Shown here piece after piece: positions 7,527 through 15,510 of a DNA stretch of 18,838 bases. Numbering within the stretch: position 1 is the first letter of the stretch; every line of letters begins with the position of its first letter. Source of the DNA: Pseudomonadota bacterium (GTDB lineage: Bacteria > Myxococcota_A > Polyangia > Polyangiales > Polyangiaceae). A program made the translations under genes and the position numbers. The DNA is taken from NCBI GenBank assembly GCA_023432025.1, contig JAEYVE010000086.1:1-18838 (forward strand), read 5' to 3'. The notes beneath the pieces were generated by a model, which saw only the letters and a list, made by a program, of their open reading frames with translations, did no database searches and was not told the origin of the DNA.

Positions 7527-8545
7527 GCGTCCTCCCGGGGGGCGCTCGTTTCGCCCCGTGCCTCCGCGGCAGCGTCCGTTTCCGTGGTGGCTTCCGCATC
7601 CAGAGCTTGGGCGGCTTCGTCCGTCATGGAGAGCTCCAAGAACACGCTCTCCAGGTCCCGTTCCGCACGCTCGAGCCCCACCACCCCGAGCCCCGCATCG
7701 ACGAGCGCCCGACAATATTCGGCTCGGTGGTCCGCCTCCGTCTCCACGCGCAGCCGAAAGGTGCCGCTCTCCGAAGAGGTCAGCTCGGTCACGGTCGCGG
7801 CGGGCGCCACGGCGAGCAGCGCGCGACGCGCCGCCTCCTGGTCGCTGCCCTCGATGGTGACGTCGACGCGCTCTCCGTGACGCGCGCGGGTGAGCTCTTG
7901 CTCCGTGCCCGCCGCGGCGATGCGACCATCCCGAATGACGAGGATACGGTCACACGTTTCGCTGATTTCTCCGAGGATGTGGCTGGAAACGAGGACGGTG
8001 TGGTCGCCGCGGAGGTTCCGCAAGAGGGCGCGCATTTCCACGATTTGCGCCGGATCCAGACCTGAGATGGGCTCATCCAAAACGACCAACTCCGGATCGT
8101 GGACCACCGCTTGAGCGATGCCGACCCGCTGCCGAAAACCGTGCGACAGCGTGGCAATCAGGTCGTTCTGCACGTCTCCGAGCTCGGTTTGCTCGACGGC
8201 GCGCTGAACGCGTTGCGGGAGCGCGCTGCGGCGCGTGCCGCGCAGTTGGGCGGCGTAGCGCAGATACTCTGCCACCGTCATGTCGTCGTAGAGCGGCGGT
8301 CGGTCCGGCAAGTAGCCAATTTTGGCCCGCACGTCGTCGGGCTGGCGCACCACGTCGTAGCCGCCCACGGACACCGTGCCGCTCGTGGGAAGCAGATCGC
8401 ACGCCAAAATGCGCAGGGTCGTGGTCTTGCCGGCGCCGTTACGGCCGAGCAACCCCACCACCTCGCCCTGGGCGATGCTCGCCTCCACTGGACCGAGTGC
8501 CCGCCGTTCCCCGTAATACTTGTAAAGCTCAGAAACCTCGATCAC
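7523..8545 (-). CDS. ABC transporter ATP-binding protein (GldA-like)
   Basis: A 340-residue nucleotide-binding subunit and first gene of the operon. Visible are Walker A GRNGAGKT (34-41), the signature LSHGF (133-137) followed by RQRVGIAQA, Walker B LVVLDEP (153-159), the D-loop SGLD and the H-loop His189. The signature has His-Gly-Phe where LSGGQ is textbook; similar variants (LSKGY/F) are usual in GldA-type proteins. After the core (about 1-230) a C-terminal domain of roughly 85 residues and an acidic Ala/Glu/Thr tail follow. The start is GTG at 8545, with GAGG four nt upstream. It energises export or envelope remodelling by the permease below; the substrate is unknown. Confidence 0.9.
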   Translation of the reverse strand: MIEVSELYKYYGERRALGPVEASIAQGEVVGLLGRNGAGKTTTLRILACDLLPTSGTVSVGGYDVVRQPDDVRAKIGYLPDRPPLYDDMTVAEYLRYAAQLRGTRRSALPQRVQRAVEQTELGDVQNDLIATLSHGFRQRVGIAQAVVHDPELVVLDEPISGLDPAQIVEMRALLRNLRGDHTVLVSSHILGEISETCDRILVIRDGRIAAAGTEQELTRARHGERVDVTIEGSDQEAARRALLAVAPAATVTELTSSESGTFRLRVETEADHRAEYCRALVDAGLGVVGLERAERDLESVFLELSMTDEAAQALDAEATTETDAAAEARGETSAPREDA

Positions 8546-8766
8546 GTTGCCTCGTGGTTTGCCTCGGTACGAGTGCTGGGACGCCTCCGGAAGCGAACCA
8601 GCGGGCCCTAGACAGCGAACCCGCGCCGGCTATTCCCGGCCCCTCGAACCCCGAAACACTCTCTAGTGGAGCCCTCCTCGTCCCGAAAGCTCTCCGCTCG
8701 TGGCGGCGCAGAGCGCGACCCGGGTGAGCTTTCGACAAACCTCCCAGGTCGCCTAGGCTTCCGCGC
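8546..8766. promoter_or_regulatory. Divergent region between the ABC operon and queG
   Basis: This 221-bp gap must hold promoters for both directions. Toward queG, TCGACA (8732-8737) and TAGGCT (8754-8759) with a 16-bp spacer resemble -35/-10 boxes; transcription would then begin at or next to the GTG at 8767. A small inverted repeat GCCGG/CCGGC lies near 8627-8642. No operator for a known regulator is recognised. Confidence 0.3.
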
Positions 8767-10200
8767 GTGATCGGTTCCGAAGCCACGCAGCACCCGCGGC
8801 TCCCCGCCAAAGAGGCGGAGGCCGCCGCGCGCGGGGCGGTGGTGCGGGAAGAGGTGGCCACCGCCGGTGCGCTGCGCCACGTCCCCGTGGACGTCGCGGC
8901 GAGTGGGTCGGGCGCGGTGACGGCCGAGAACCTGGACCAGCTCACCAACTCCCTGCTCGAAACCGCGCTCGCCTTGGGCTTTTCGAGCGTCGGCGTGCTC
9001 GAGCTCAGTCGCTTCGATCGAGCCGCCGAGCGACTCGAGGCGTGGCTCGCCGCCGGACGACACGGGTCCATGGAGTACTTGGTCACGGGCGGGGACCGAG
9101 CGGACCCGGCCGCGCTCTTGCCCGAAGCAAAGGCCGCGCTCGTGGTCACTTTGCCCTACCCGGCGCCCGCACCGGGCACGGTCGCGCTGCGACGTTCCCA
9201 AAGTGGCCCGCCCTTGGCCGAGTCCGGCGCAGACGAACACGGCGCAGACCCCGCCCACTCTGCGCCGAAGGCGGATACGCCGCGCGGCGTGGTCGCCAAG
9301 TACGCGCGCGGGAGCGACTACCACACGGTCCTCAAGGGCCTCCTGCTGCGGCTCGCGGACGAATGCGCGCGGCTCCTGGGGCGCCCCGTCGTGGCGCGCG
9401 CCTGCATCGACACCGCTCCGCTGCTCGAACGCGAAGCCGCCACGCGCGCGGGGCTCGGCTTCGTGGGCAAGAACACCATGGCCATCGTGCCCGGCGTCGG
9501 GAGCTATCTCCTTTTGGGCGAGCTCCTCCTCGACGTTCCGCTGCGCCCGGGCTCCGTTCAAAGTCGCAGCACCCGCGCCGTGACGGCCTTGGAAGGCTGC
9601 GGCAAGTGTACTCAATGCCTCACCGCCTGCCCCACGGGCGCGTTCGTGGGTCCGTACCAGCTCGACGCGCGACGCTGCATTTCGTACCTGACCATCGAGC
9701 ACAGCGGCCCCATCCCGCGGGACCTTCGCCCGTTGCTCGGCGCGCACGTCTTCGGTTGTGACGTCTGCCAAGACGTGTGCCCATTCAACCAAACCGCTCA
9801 CAAAAAAACCTTCGCCGCAGATTTGGCGGCGCGACCGCACCTCGCGGCGCCCGAGCTCACGGCCCTGCTCGAGCTGTCGTCGGCGGGGTACCGTAAGCTC
9901 GTGCGCGGCACGGCTCTGCGCCGTACGCACCGCGCGCAGCTGGCCCGCAACGCCGCCGTCGCGCTGGGCAACTCGGGCGACCCCGCCGGCGCCATCCCCG
10001 CCCTCCTCCGCGCGCTCCGCGCGCACCCGGCGCCCGACGTACGCAGTCACGCCGCCTGGGCGCTGGGCCGCCTTTCTGCGGCCTGGCCGGGCGAAGAAGT
10101 GCGCGCGGCGCTCGCGAGCGCCGCCGAGCACGACGAAGAAGAAACCGTGCGCGAAGAAGCTGCCTGGGCCTTGAACGAAGCCAATTCGGCGAAACGCTGA
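8767..10200 (+). CDS. queG: Epoxyqueuosine reductase QueG
   Basis: Cobalamin- and iron-sulfur-dependent enzyme that reduces epoxyqueuosine to queuosine, the last step of the tRNA wobble modification. Counting from GTG 8767 (477 residues), the catalytic Asp lies in ACIDTAPLLER (D215), followed by GLGFVGKNTM. Cluster cysteines are CGKCTQCLTACP (C278, C281, C284, C288), C304 in RRCISYLTIEHSGPIP (a QueG signature) and CDVCQDVCP (C331, C334, C338), giving two [4Fe-4S] sites. The C-terminus (about 395-465) has HEAT-like repeats. The first 50 residues are Ala/Glu-rich and not family-like; GTG 8917 is an in-frame alternative giving 427 residues. A variable Ser/Ala/Asp-rich insertion is near 140-175. 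No other queuosine gene is nearby. Confidence 0.92.
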   Translation: MIGSEATQHPRLPAKEAEAAARGAVVREEVATAGALRHVPVDVAASGSGAVTAENLDQLTNSLLETALALGFSSVGVLELSRFDRAAERLEAWLAAGRHGSMEYLVTGGDRADPAALLPEAKAALVVTLPYPAPAPGTVALRRSQSGPPLAESGADEHGADPAHSAPKADTPRGVVAKYARGSDYHTVLKGLLLRLADECARLLGRPVVARACIDTAPLLEREAATRAGLGFVGKNTMAIVPGVGSYLLLGELLLDVPLRPGSVQSRSTRAVTALEGCGKCTQCLTACPTGAFVGPYQLDARRCISYLTIEHSGPIPRDLRPLLGAHVFGCDVCQDVCPFNQTAHKKTFAADLAARPHLAAPELTALLELSSAGYRKLVRGTALRRTHRAQLARNAAVALGNSGDPAGAIPALLRALRAHPAPDVRSHAAWALGRLSAAWPGEEVRAALASAAEHDEEETVREEAAWALNEANSAKR

Positions 10201-10222
10201 GCCCGCCCGAGGTGGTATTTTT

Positions 10223-10252
10223 CACCGCTGATGAACCGCGTGCCGAGCGGTG
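10223..10252. promoter_or_regulatory. Inverted repeat upstream of the cytochrome-like gene
   Basis: CACCGCT (10223-10229) and AGCGGTG (10246-10252) form a perfect 7-bp inverted repeat with a 16-nt spacer, just upstream of the TATACT box. It could be an operator or a hairpin ending the queG transcript; there is no T run after it. Confidence 0.3.
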
Positions 10253-10263
10253 ACCTCCCCACC

Positions 10264-10269
10264 TATACT
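10264..10269 (+). promoter_or_regulatory. Probable -10 box TATACT
   Basis: TATACT matches the sigma-70 -10 consensus at five of six positions in otherwise very GC-rich DNA. No good -35 is visible 16-18 bp upstream. The predicted start point, about 10276, is only a few nt before the ATG at 10280, implying a leaderless or near-leaderless mRNA; this agrees with the lack of a Shine-Dalgarno sequence there. Confidence 0.45.
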
Positions 10270-10279
10270 CGCGCCCGTC

Positions 10280-11437
10280 ATGGGCTCGAGCCGGCTTTCT
10301 TTGGGGCGACGTTGGTGGATTTCGTTGGGTTTCGCCGCAGTGAGCGCCACCGCGGCGTGCTCCAGTGAAGACCCCGCCTCCGGAAACGCTCCGGGCGGCG
10401 GCGGACAGCTGACGACGGGCGGCTCCGGAGCGAGCGGCGGCGCACCTATGGGCAGCGGAGGCGAAACTGGCGGCTCGGGAGGCGGCACGGGCGGAGACAC
10501 GCCGAGCGGAGGGACGGGCGGAACGAGCTCCGGCACTCCTCAGTGGCTCTCGGAAACCGGCCTCTATCAAGCCGACATGACGACGCTCGGGAGCGGCGTG
10601 CAGGAATTTCAGCCGCAGTTCCCCCTGTGGTCCGACGCCGCGGCCAAACGCCGTTGGGTTTCCCTCCCGGCGGGCACCACCATTGACACCAGCGACATGG
10701 ACTTTTGGTCCTACCCGGTCGGCACGAAGCTCTGGAAGGAGTTCACGCGCGATGGCGTCCGCGTGGAAACGCGCCTCATCGAAAAGCGTGCGGACGGTTG
10801 GTTCATGATGGCCTACCAGTGGAACGACGCCCAAACCGACGCAGAGGCGCGCCCAGGCGGCGTGCAAGACGCCTCCGGGACGAACCACGACATCCCCAGC
10901 CAAGAAGACTGTGAGTCGTGTCACGGCAAAATGAAGGACCGCGTGCTCGGCTTTTCTGCCCTGCAGCTCTCGCACTCCGGGCCCGGCGTGACTCTTTCGG
11001 CGCTCCGCGCGAGCAACGCCCTGTCGGCGCCGCCAGCCGCTGATTTCGCAGTACCGGGCGACACCACGGAGCAAGCTGCGCTCGGCTACCTGCACGCCAA
11101 TTGCGGCCACTGCCACAACGAGAAATCGCCGCTCATTTTGACGCGCACCAACCTGCAGCTGTGGCTCCTCACCGACCGTCTCGACACGGTCGTCAACACG
11201 CCGACCTATCAAACGTCCGTTGGGGTGAACATCACGCCGACGGCCGATCCAGCGCCGGGCGCCACGCTCCGCATCGCCCCGGGCGACGCCGCCACGAGCG
11301 CCACCTTCATCCGCATGAACAGCCGCGGCCCGGAGTATCAGATGCCGCCGGTCGGCACCGAGGACGTCGACGCCGAGGGTCTCGCCGCCGTACAGGCGTG
11401 GATCCAGAGTCTCACGCCTCAGGCCCAGCCGCTCTGA
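10280..11437 (+). CDS. Exported diheme cytochrome-like protein (SO2930-type)
   Basis: A 385-residue exported protein. The N-terminus has GRRWW before a hydrophobic stretch ending ATAAC, with C27 as a possible lipidation site (the lipobox is atypical at -3). A Gly/Ser/Thr linker fills about 32-85. The main domain carries FPLWSDAAAKRRWVSLP, FWSYPVGTKLWKEF and VETRLIEK, patterns I associate with the SO2930/HNE_0200 family. Two haem-c motifs follow, CESCH (211-215) and CGHCH (275-279); MPPVG near 355 could give a distal Met ligand. It should be an extracytoplasmic electron-transfer or redox protein. The ATG at 10280 is preferred over GTG 10250 because the signal peptide begins there and the TATACT box lies between them. 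No cytochrome maturation gene is nearby. Confidence 0.8.
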   Translation: MGSSRLSLGRRWWISLGFAAVSATAACSSEDPASGNAPGGGGQLTTGGSGASGGAPMGSGGETGGSGGGTGGDTPSGGTGGTSSGTPQWLSETGLYQADMTTLGSGVQEFQPQFPLWSDAAAKRRWVSLPAGTTIDTSDMDFWSYPVGTKLWKEFTRDGVRVETRLIEKRADGWFMMAYQWNDAQTDAEARPGGVQDASGTNHDIPSQEDCESCHGKMKDRVLGFSALQLSHSGPGVTLSALRASNALSAPPAADFAVPGDTTEQAALGYLHANCGHCHNEKSPLILTRTNLQLWLLTDRLDTVVNTPTYQTSVGVNITPTADPAPGATLRIAPGDAATSATFIRMNSRGPEYQMPPVGTEDVDAEGLAAVQAWIQSLTPQAQPL

Positions 11438-11481
11438 GAGCGGCGGCACGCGCGGCGCGCGCCGCCGGACGCTCGAGCGTC
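11428..11481. terminator. Hairpin cluster between convergent genes
   Basis: Three palindromes follow each other. GCCGCTC/GAGCGGC (11428-11434 and 11438-11444) has the TGA stop codon as its 3-nt loop. A 25-nt hairpin at 11442-11466 has GGCGGC pairing with GCCGCC around a further 4-bp stem. GACGCTCGAGCGTC (11468-11481) is a perfect 14-bp palindrome. There is no T run, but the position between converging genes suggests a two-way terminator. Confidence 0.55.
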
Positions 11482-11536
11482 GTCGCCGCACCCCGCGCTT
11501 CGATAACCGCGCGCGACCGCGCGCCGCGACTGCGCG

Positions 11537-12688
11537 TTACATGCGCTCGAAAATGCCCGCGGCGCCCATGCCGCCGCCGATGCACATGGTGACCATGGCG
11601 TAGCGGCCCTTGCGGCGCTCGAGCTCGTGGAGGGCCGTCGCCGTCAGCTTGGCGCCGGTGCAGCCCAGCGGATGACCGAGGGCGATGGCGCCACCGTTGA
11701 CGTTCACCTTGTCGGGATCGAGCCCCAGCTTGCGCACGATGGCGAGCGACTGGCTCGCGAAGGCTTCGTTCAGCTCGATGACGTCGATGTCCGCGAGCGA
11801 CAGGCCCGTTTGTTTGAGCACCTTGGGAATGGCCTCGATCGGCCCAATGCCCATGACTTCGGGCGCCACGCCCGCCACCGCAAAACCGACGTAGCGCGCG
11901 AGCGGACGAACCCCGAGCTCCTTGGCCTTCCCCTCACTCATGAGCACCGTGAAGGCGGCGCCGTCACTCGTCTGCGACGAGTTTCCAGCCGTCACGCTGC
12001 CTTTGGCGTGAAACACCGCGGGCAGCTTGGCCAAGGCCTCGAGCGAAGTATCCGCGCGCGGCCCCTCGTCCACGTCGAAGGTGGCGCCTTCCGTGGTGGT
12101 GACGGGCACGATTTCGTCCTTGAACTTGCCCGCGGCGATGGCCGCGACGGCGCGCTTGTGGCTCTCGAGAGCGAAGGCGTCTTGGTCGGCGCGCGACACT
12201 TCGAAGCGGTGGGCGACGTTCTCCGCCGTGATGCCCATGGACATGTAAATTTCGGGGCGCTTTTCGACGATACCGGGGTGAAAGCGCGCCACGTTGCCGC
12301 CCATGGGCACACAGCTCATGGACTCCACGCCGCCCGCGACCGCCACGTCCAGCGCGCCCACCATGATGCGCTCGGCCGCCATGGAAATGGTTTGCAGGCC
12401 CGAAGAGCAGTAGCGGTTGACGGTGATAGCGCTCGATTTGTCGGGCAAGCCCGCCCAGAGCGCGAGGTTACGCGCCACGTTGAGGCCCTGTTCTGCCTCG
12501 GGCATGGCGCAGCCCACGATCACGTCGTCCACCAAATCGAGCGGTAGCTCGGGCACACCTGCAAGCGTTTTCCGCAGCACCTGCGCGGCAAATTCGTCCG
12601 GACGCGTCGTCCGCAGCGCGCCGCGCGGCGCCTTTCCCACCGCCGATCGACGGCACGCAACGATGACAGCACTACGAAGCTCGGCCAT
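11537..12688 (-). CDS. fadA: Acetyl-CoA C-acyltransferase (thiolase, FadA-type)
   Basis: A 383-residue thiolase that cleaves 3-ketoacyl-CoA with CoA to give acetyl-CoA and a shortened acyl-CoA, the last step of beta-oxidation. The nucleophile is C94 in NRYCSSGLQ; H339 in GGAIALGHPLGCTGAK and C369 in TMCIGGGMGAAG complete the active site. The NEAF motif (307-310) is present. The length is typical. The start is ATG 12688, with AAGGA about 8 nt upstream; the frame stays open 16 codons further, without family-like sequence. It lies 272 bp downstream of the FadN-type gene in the same direction. A hairpin in that gap suggests it may also have its own promoter. A biosynthetic thiolase is possible, but the neighbour favours the degradative type. 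Confidence 0.9.
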   Translation of the reverse strand: MAELRSAVIVACRRSAVGKAPRGALRTTRPDEFAAQVLRKTLAGVPELPLDLVDDVIVGCAMPEAEQGLNVARNLALWAGLPDKSSAITVNRYCSSGLQTISMAAERIMVGALDVAVAGGVESMSCVPMGGNVARFHPGIVEKRPEIYMSMGITAENVAHRFEVSRADQDAFALESHKRAVAAIAAGKFKDEIVPVTTTEGATFDVDEGPRADTSLEALAKLPAVFHAKGSVTAGNSSQTSDGAAFTVLMSEGKAKELGVRPLARYVGFAVAGVAPEVMGIGPIEAIPKVLKQTGLSLADIDVIELNEAFASQSLAIVRKLGLDPDKVNVNGGAIALGHPLGCTGAKLTATALHELERRKGRYAMVTMCIGGGMGAAGIFERM

Positions 12689-12922
12689 GGGGGACGTCCT
12701 TTTTTGGCTCTCGCGAAACGCGGGCAGCTCGTCCAAGCTTTGGGCCGATCCGCGCCTCTTTCAAGCGTATTTTTCGGGGTTTTTCTCGACTGAACACGGC
12801 CCCACACGTCCGCTCCCGCGGCCCGAGCAGGGTGACCCCAATCGAGTCAGCGCCGCATTCACGCGCGGCGCCTTGCCGAGGAGTCATCGATGAGTGAGCG
12901 CAAACGTCGAACGACGGAAATT

Positions 12923-12949
12923 GGCGCGCGCGGCTTCGCCCCGCGCGCC
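12923..12949 (-). terminator. Strong hairpin after the FadN-type gene
   Basis: GGCGCGCG (12923-12930) pairs with CGCGCGCC (12942-12949); after one C-C mismatch, GGC/GCC closes a TTC loop. It begins 12 bp after the stop codon and is followed in the minus direction by AATTT, a weak T run. It may end or attenuate transcription before the thiolase gene. The rest of 12689-12922 shows no gene; a promoter for the thiolase probably lies in its A/T-richer part near 12760-12790. Confidence 0.5.
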
Positions 12950-12960
12950 GCCTCACGCCC

Positions 12961-15441
12961 TCAGTTGCGCAGCGGCTTTTTCGTTTCGAGCATGTGCTTG
13001 ATGCGCTCGAACGTCTTGGGCTCGGCCGTCAGCGAAATGAACGCTTCGAGCTCGAGATCCAAGAGCTCCTGAGCCACCACGGTGCGCGGCGCGCGCATGC
13101 CGCCACTCAAGACATGCACGACCTTCTTGCCGATGAGCTTGTCGTGCTCGGAGGCGTAACCACCCCACTCGAACAGCTGCACACCGAGCATGAGGCTCGC
13201 ACCGCCTTGCGCGCCGATGACGCGGATGGGCTCGTTGCGATCGGGCGGGACCCAACCGCGCTCGGCCAGCGCGATGGCGCGCTTCTTTGCGTCGGCAATG
13301 ACGCGGCTCTTGTGGAACGTGACGCCGTCCGTCGCCGCCAAGAAGCCATTTTCGCGCGCCTCGAACGCAGAGCTCGACACCTTGGCCGTGGCCACGGCCT
13401 CGAAACCACGACGAACCCACGGGTACGGGTCCTGGTCCGGAACCTGCGACGCCCACGCGGACGCGCGCCGCGCAATTTCTTTCAAGCCACCACCCGCAGG
13501 CAAAACGCCGACGGCGACTTCCACCAAGCCGAGGAACAAGTCCGCTCCCGCTTGGATTTCTGCGCAGTGCAGGCACACCTCGGTGCCGCCGCCCAACGTT
13601 TGGCCAAGGGGCGCCGCCACGACGGGAAGGGGGCCGTGACGCAGGTTCATGAAGCCGTCTTGGAGCGCTTTCACGGCGCCCTCGATCGACTTCCAGTCCT
13701 TTTGCACGATCCAACCTGCGATTTGCATCAGGTTGGCGCCGCGACAGAAATGCTCGGCTTGACTGCCCACCACGAGCCCCCGAAAGCCCTTGTCGGCCAA
13801 GAGCTGCGGCGCTTCTCCGATGAGCCGCACCACGCCTTCGTCCAAGATGTTCGCCTTGGAGCGGAACTCGAGGCACGCGATTCCGTCGCCGAGATCCACG
13901 AGACCCGCCGTGGCGTTGGCGGTGATTTCTTTGCCCTGCGCCTTCAGGCGACTGAGGAGCAGCACGCCGGGCGGCGTGGTCACCGAACGCGGTCCGGCGG
14001 CCCTGCCCGCCTGGCTCGGCACCCAAACCGTCGGATCCGCCTGATTTTTGCTGTACCAGGTGGCGCCTTCACCTTGCGCCACGAGCTGCTTCAGTGAGTC
14101 CGCCGGCGTCCAACCAGCCGCTTCCAAAGCGCTCGAACACCACGCAGGACCGGCCGCATCCATGAGCGCAAAGGGCCCCAGCTGCCACCCGTAGCCCCAA
14201 CACATGGCCTCGTCGATTTGCTGCGGCGTTTCGCAAATCTTGCCGACCAAAGCCGCCGAGTAGTTGAAGAGCGGCAAGTAGACGCGGCGGAGGAACTCAC
14301 CACCTCGCCCCTCGGAGCGCAGCGCCTCGGCCACGCGGTTCGGCAGCTCGAGCAGCTTTTGCATTCGCGCGAGCTCGGCAAACTGCGGCTCCTGGCGCGG
14401 GCGATACTCGAGCGTAGTGAGATCGAGCGACAGAATTTCGGTCTTGCCCTTGGCGTCCCGGCTCTTATTGTAGAAGCCCGAGGCCGTTTTGTCGCCGAGG
14501 CGCTTTTCCGCCACCAACTTCGACAAAAGCGGCGGCACGGTCATGAGCGAATAGAGAGGATCGTAGTTGGGCGCGCTCGGGTCCGAGCTCAGGTTGTCCT
14601 CCAGGTTTTTGACGACGTGCCCGACGACGTCGAGCCCCACCAAATCGCCCAATCGAAAGCTGCCGGTCTTGGGGCGCCCCATCAGCGGCCCGTTCAAAAA
14701 GTCCACCTCCTCGACGGTGTACCCGCCGTCCGTGGCCGCCTTGAACGTGAGCAGCATTTCGGCGATGCCGATTCGATTGCCGATGAAATTCGGCGTATCG
14801 CGACATTCGACGACGCCCTTGCCCAGCACCTGGTCACAAAACGCCGTGGCCTCACCCACCACCGCCGGATCGGTATGGACGGACGGAATCACCTCCAAGA
14901 GGTGCATCCAGCGCGGCGGATTGAAGAAATGTAGCCCCAAAAAGCGGCCGCGCGCGGCTTCCGGAAGGGCCTCCGCGATGGCCTCGATGGGAATGCCCGA
15001 GGTGTTCGTCGCCAGCACGGCGGTCGGCTTGGCCGCCGCCGCCACGCGCTGAAAGAGCTCTCGTTTGACGTCCAGGCGTTCGACCACGGCCTCGACCACC
15101 AGGTCACTGCCCGCGACCGCCAGCGCCAAGTCGTCCGTGAGGTTGCCCGGAGTGATGCGCTCGGCCGCGCCCGAATACATAAGCGCCGGCGGCTTGGCTT
15201 TGGCGAGCGCCTTCAACGCACCCGCTGCCACGGCGCTGCGCTGCGCGCGCGGCGCAGTGTCGGCGACGCCGTTCGGCACGATGTCCAAGAGGAACGTCTT
15301 ACAGCCGGCGTTTGCGAAATGGGCCGCGATACCCGCACCCATCGTGCCCGCACCGAGCACCGTTACGACGACTTCGTGAGCAGGTTTCTTGAGAGTCACG
15401 GTATTCAGGTAGCGCAGGAGGCCAAGGAGGGGGAGCCCCAT
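12961..15441 (-). CDS. fadN: 3-hydroxyacyl-CoA dehydrogenase/enoyl-CoA hydratase (FadN-type)
   Basis: An 826-residue bifunctional beta-oxidation enzyme with the dehydrogenase first and the hydratase last, as in Bacillus FadN and opposite to E. coli FadB. The NAD-binding motif is VLGAGTMGAGIAAHF (28-42). The dehydrogenase catalytic pair is H171 in GLHFFNPPRWM and E183 in LLEVI, spaced 12 as in the family. A second dehydrogenase lobe spans about 215-430. The hydratase domain (about 510-700) keeps the oxyanion segment EHFCRGANL and both glutamates, E621 in LGGGTE and E641 in GLVEVAVG. The start is ATG 15441, with GGGGGAG five nt upstream; GTG 15399 lacks such a site. It supplies 3-ketoacyl-CoA to the thiolase downstream. 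Confidence 0.9.
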   Translation of the reverse strand: MGLPLLGLLRYLNTVTLKKPAHEVVVTVLGAGTMGAGIAAHFANAGCKTFLLDIVPNGVADTAPRAQRSAVAAGALKALAKAKPPALMYSGAAERITPGNLTDDLALAVAGSDLVVEAVVERLDVKRELFQRVAAAAKPTAVLATNTSGIPIEAIAEALPEAARGRFLGLHFFNPPRWMHLLEVIPSVHTDPAVVGEATAFCDQVLGKGVVECRDTPNFIGNRIGIAEMLLTFKAATDGGYTVEEVDFLNGPLMGRPKTGSFRLGDLVGLDVVGHVVKNLEDNLSSDPSAPNYDPLYSLMTVPPLLSKLVAEKRLGDKTASGFYNKSRDAKGKTEILSLDLTTLEYRPRQEPQFAELARMQKLLELPNRVAEALRSEGRGGEFLRRVYLPLFNYSAALVGKICETPQQIDEAMCWGYGWQLGPFALMDAAGPAWCSSALEAAGWTPADSLKQLVAQGEGATWYSKNQADPTVWVPSQAGRAAGPRSVTTPPGVLLLSRLKAQGKEITANATAGLVDLGDGIACLEFRSKANILDEGVVRLIGEAPQLLADKGFRGLVVGSQAEHFCRGANLMQIAGWIVQKDWKSIEGAVKALQDGFMNLRHGPLPVVAAPLGQTLGGGTEVCLHCAEIQAGADLFLGLVEVAVGVLPAGGGLKEIARRASAWASQVPDQDPYPWVRRGFEAVATAKVSSSAFEARENGFLAATDGVTFHKSRVIADAKKRAIALAERGWVPPDRNEPIRVIGAQGGASLMLGVQLFEWGGYASEHDKLIGKKVVHVLSGGMRAPRTVVAQELLDLELEAFISLTAEPKTFERIKHMLETKKPLRN

Positions 15442-15510
15442 TCGAGCTCCCCCAGCAGGACGCCTAGAAATCGCTCACACTTCGGCTCACATCGAGTCGG
15501 GAGCGAGGCC

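Noticed and set aside
8608..10131. 507-residue minus-strand frame opposite queG
   Set aside because: Arg/Ala/Gly-rich shadow; queG on the plus strand has all eight cluster cysteines and the catalytic Asp.
9857..11491. 544-residue minus-strand frame opposite queG and the cytochrome-like gene
   Set aside because: It crosses two real genes and their gap, is low-complexity at its end and has no motif.
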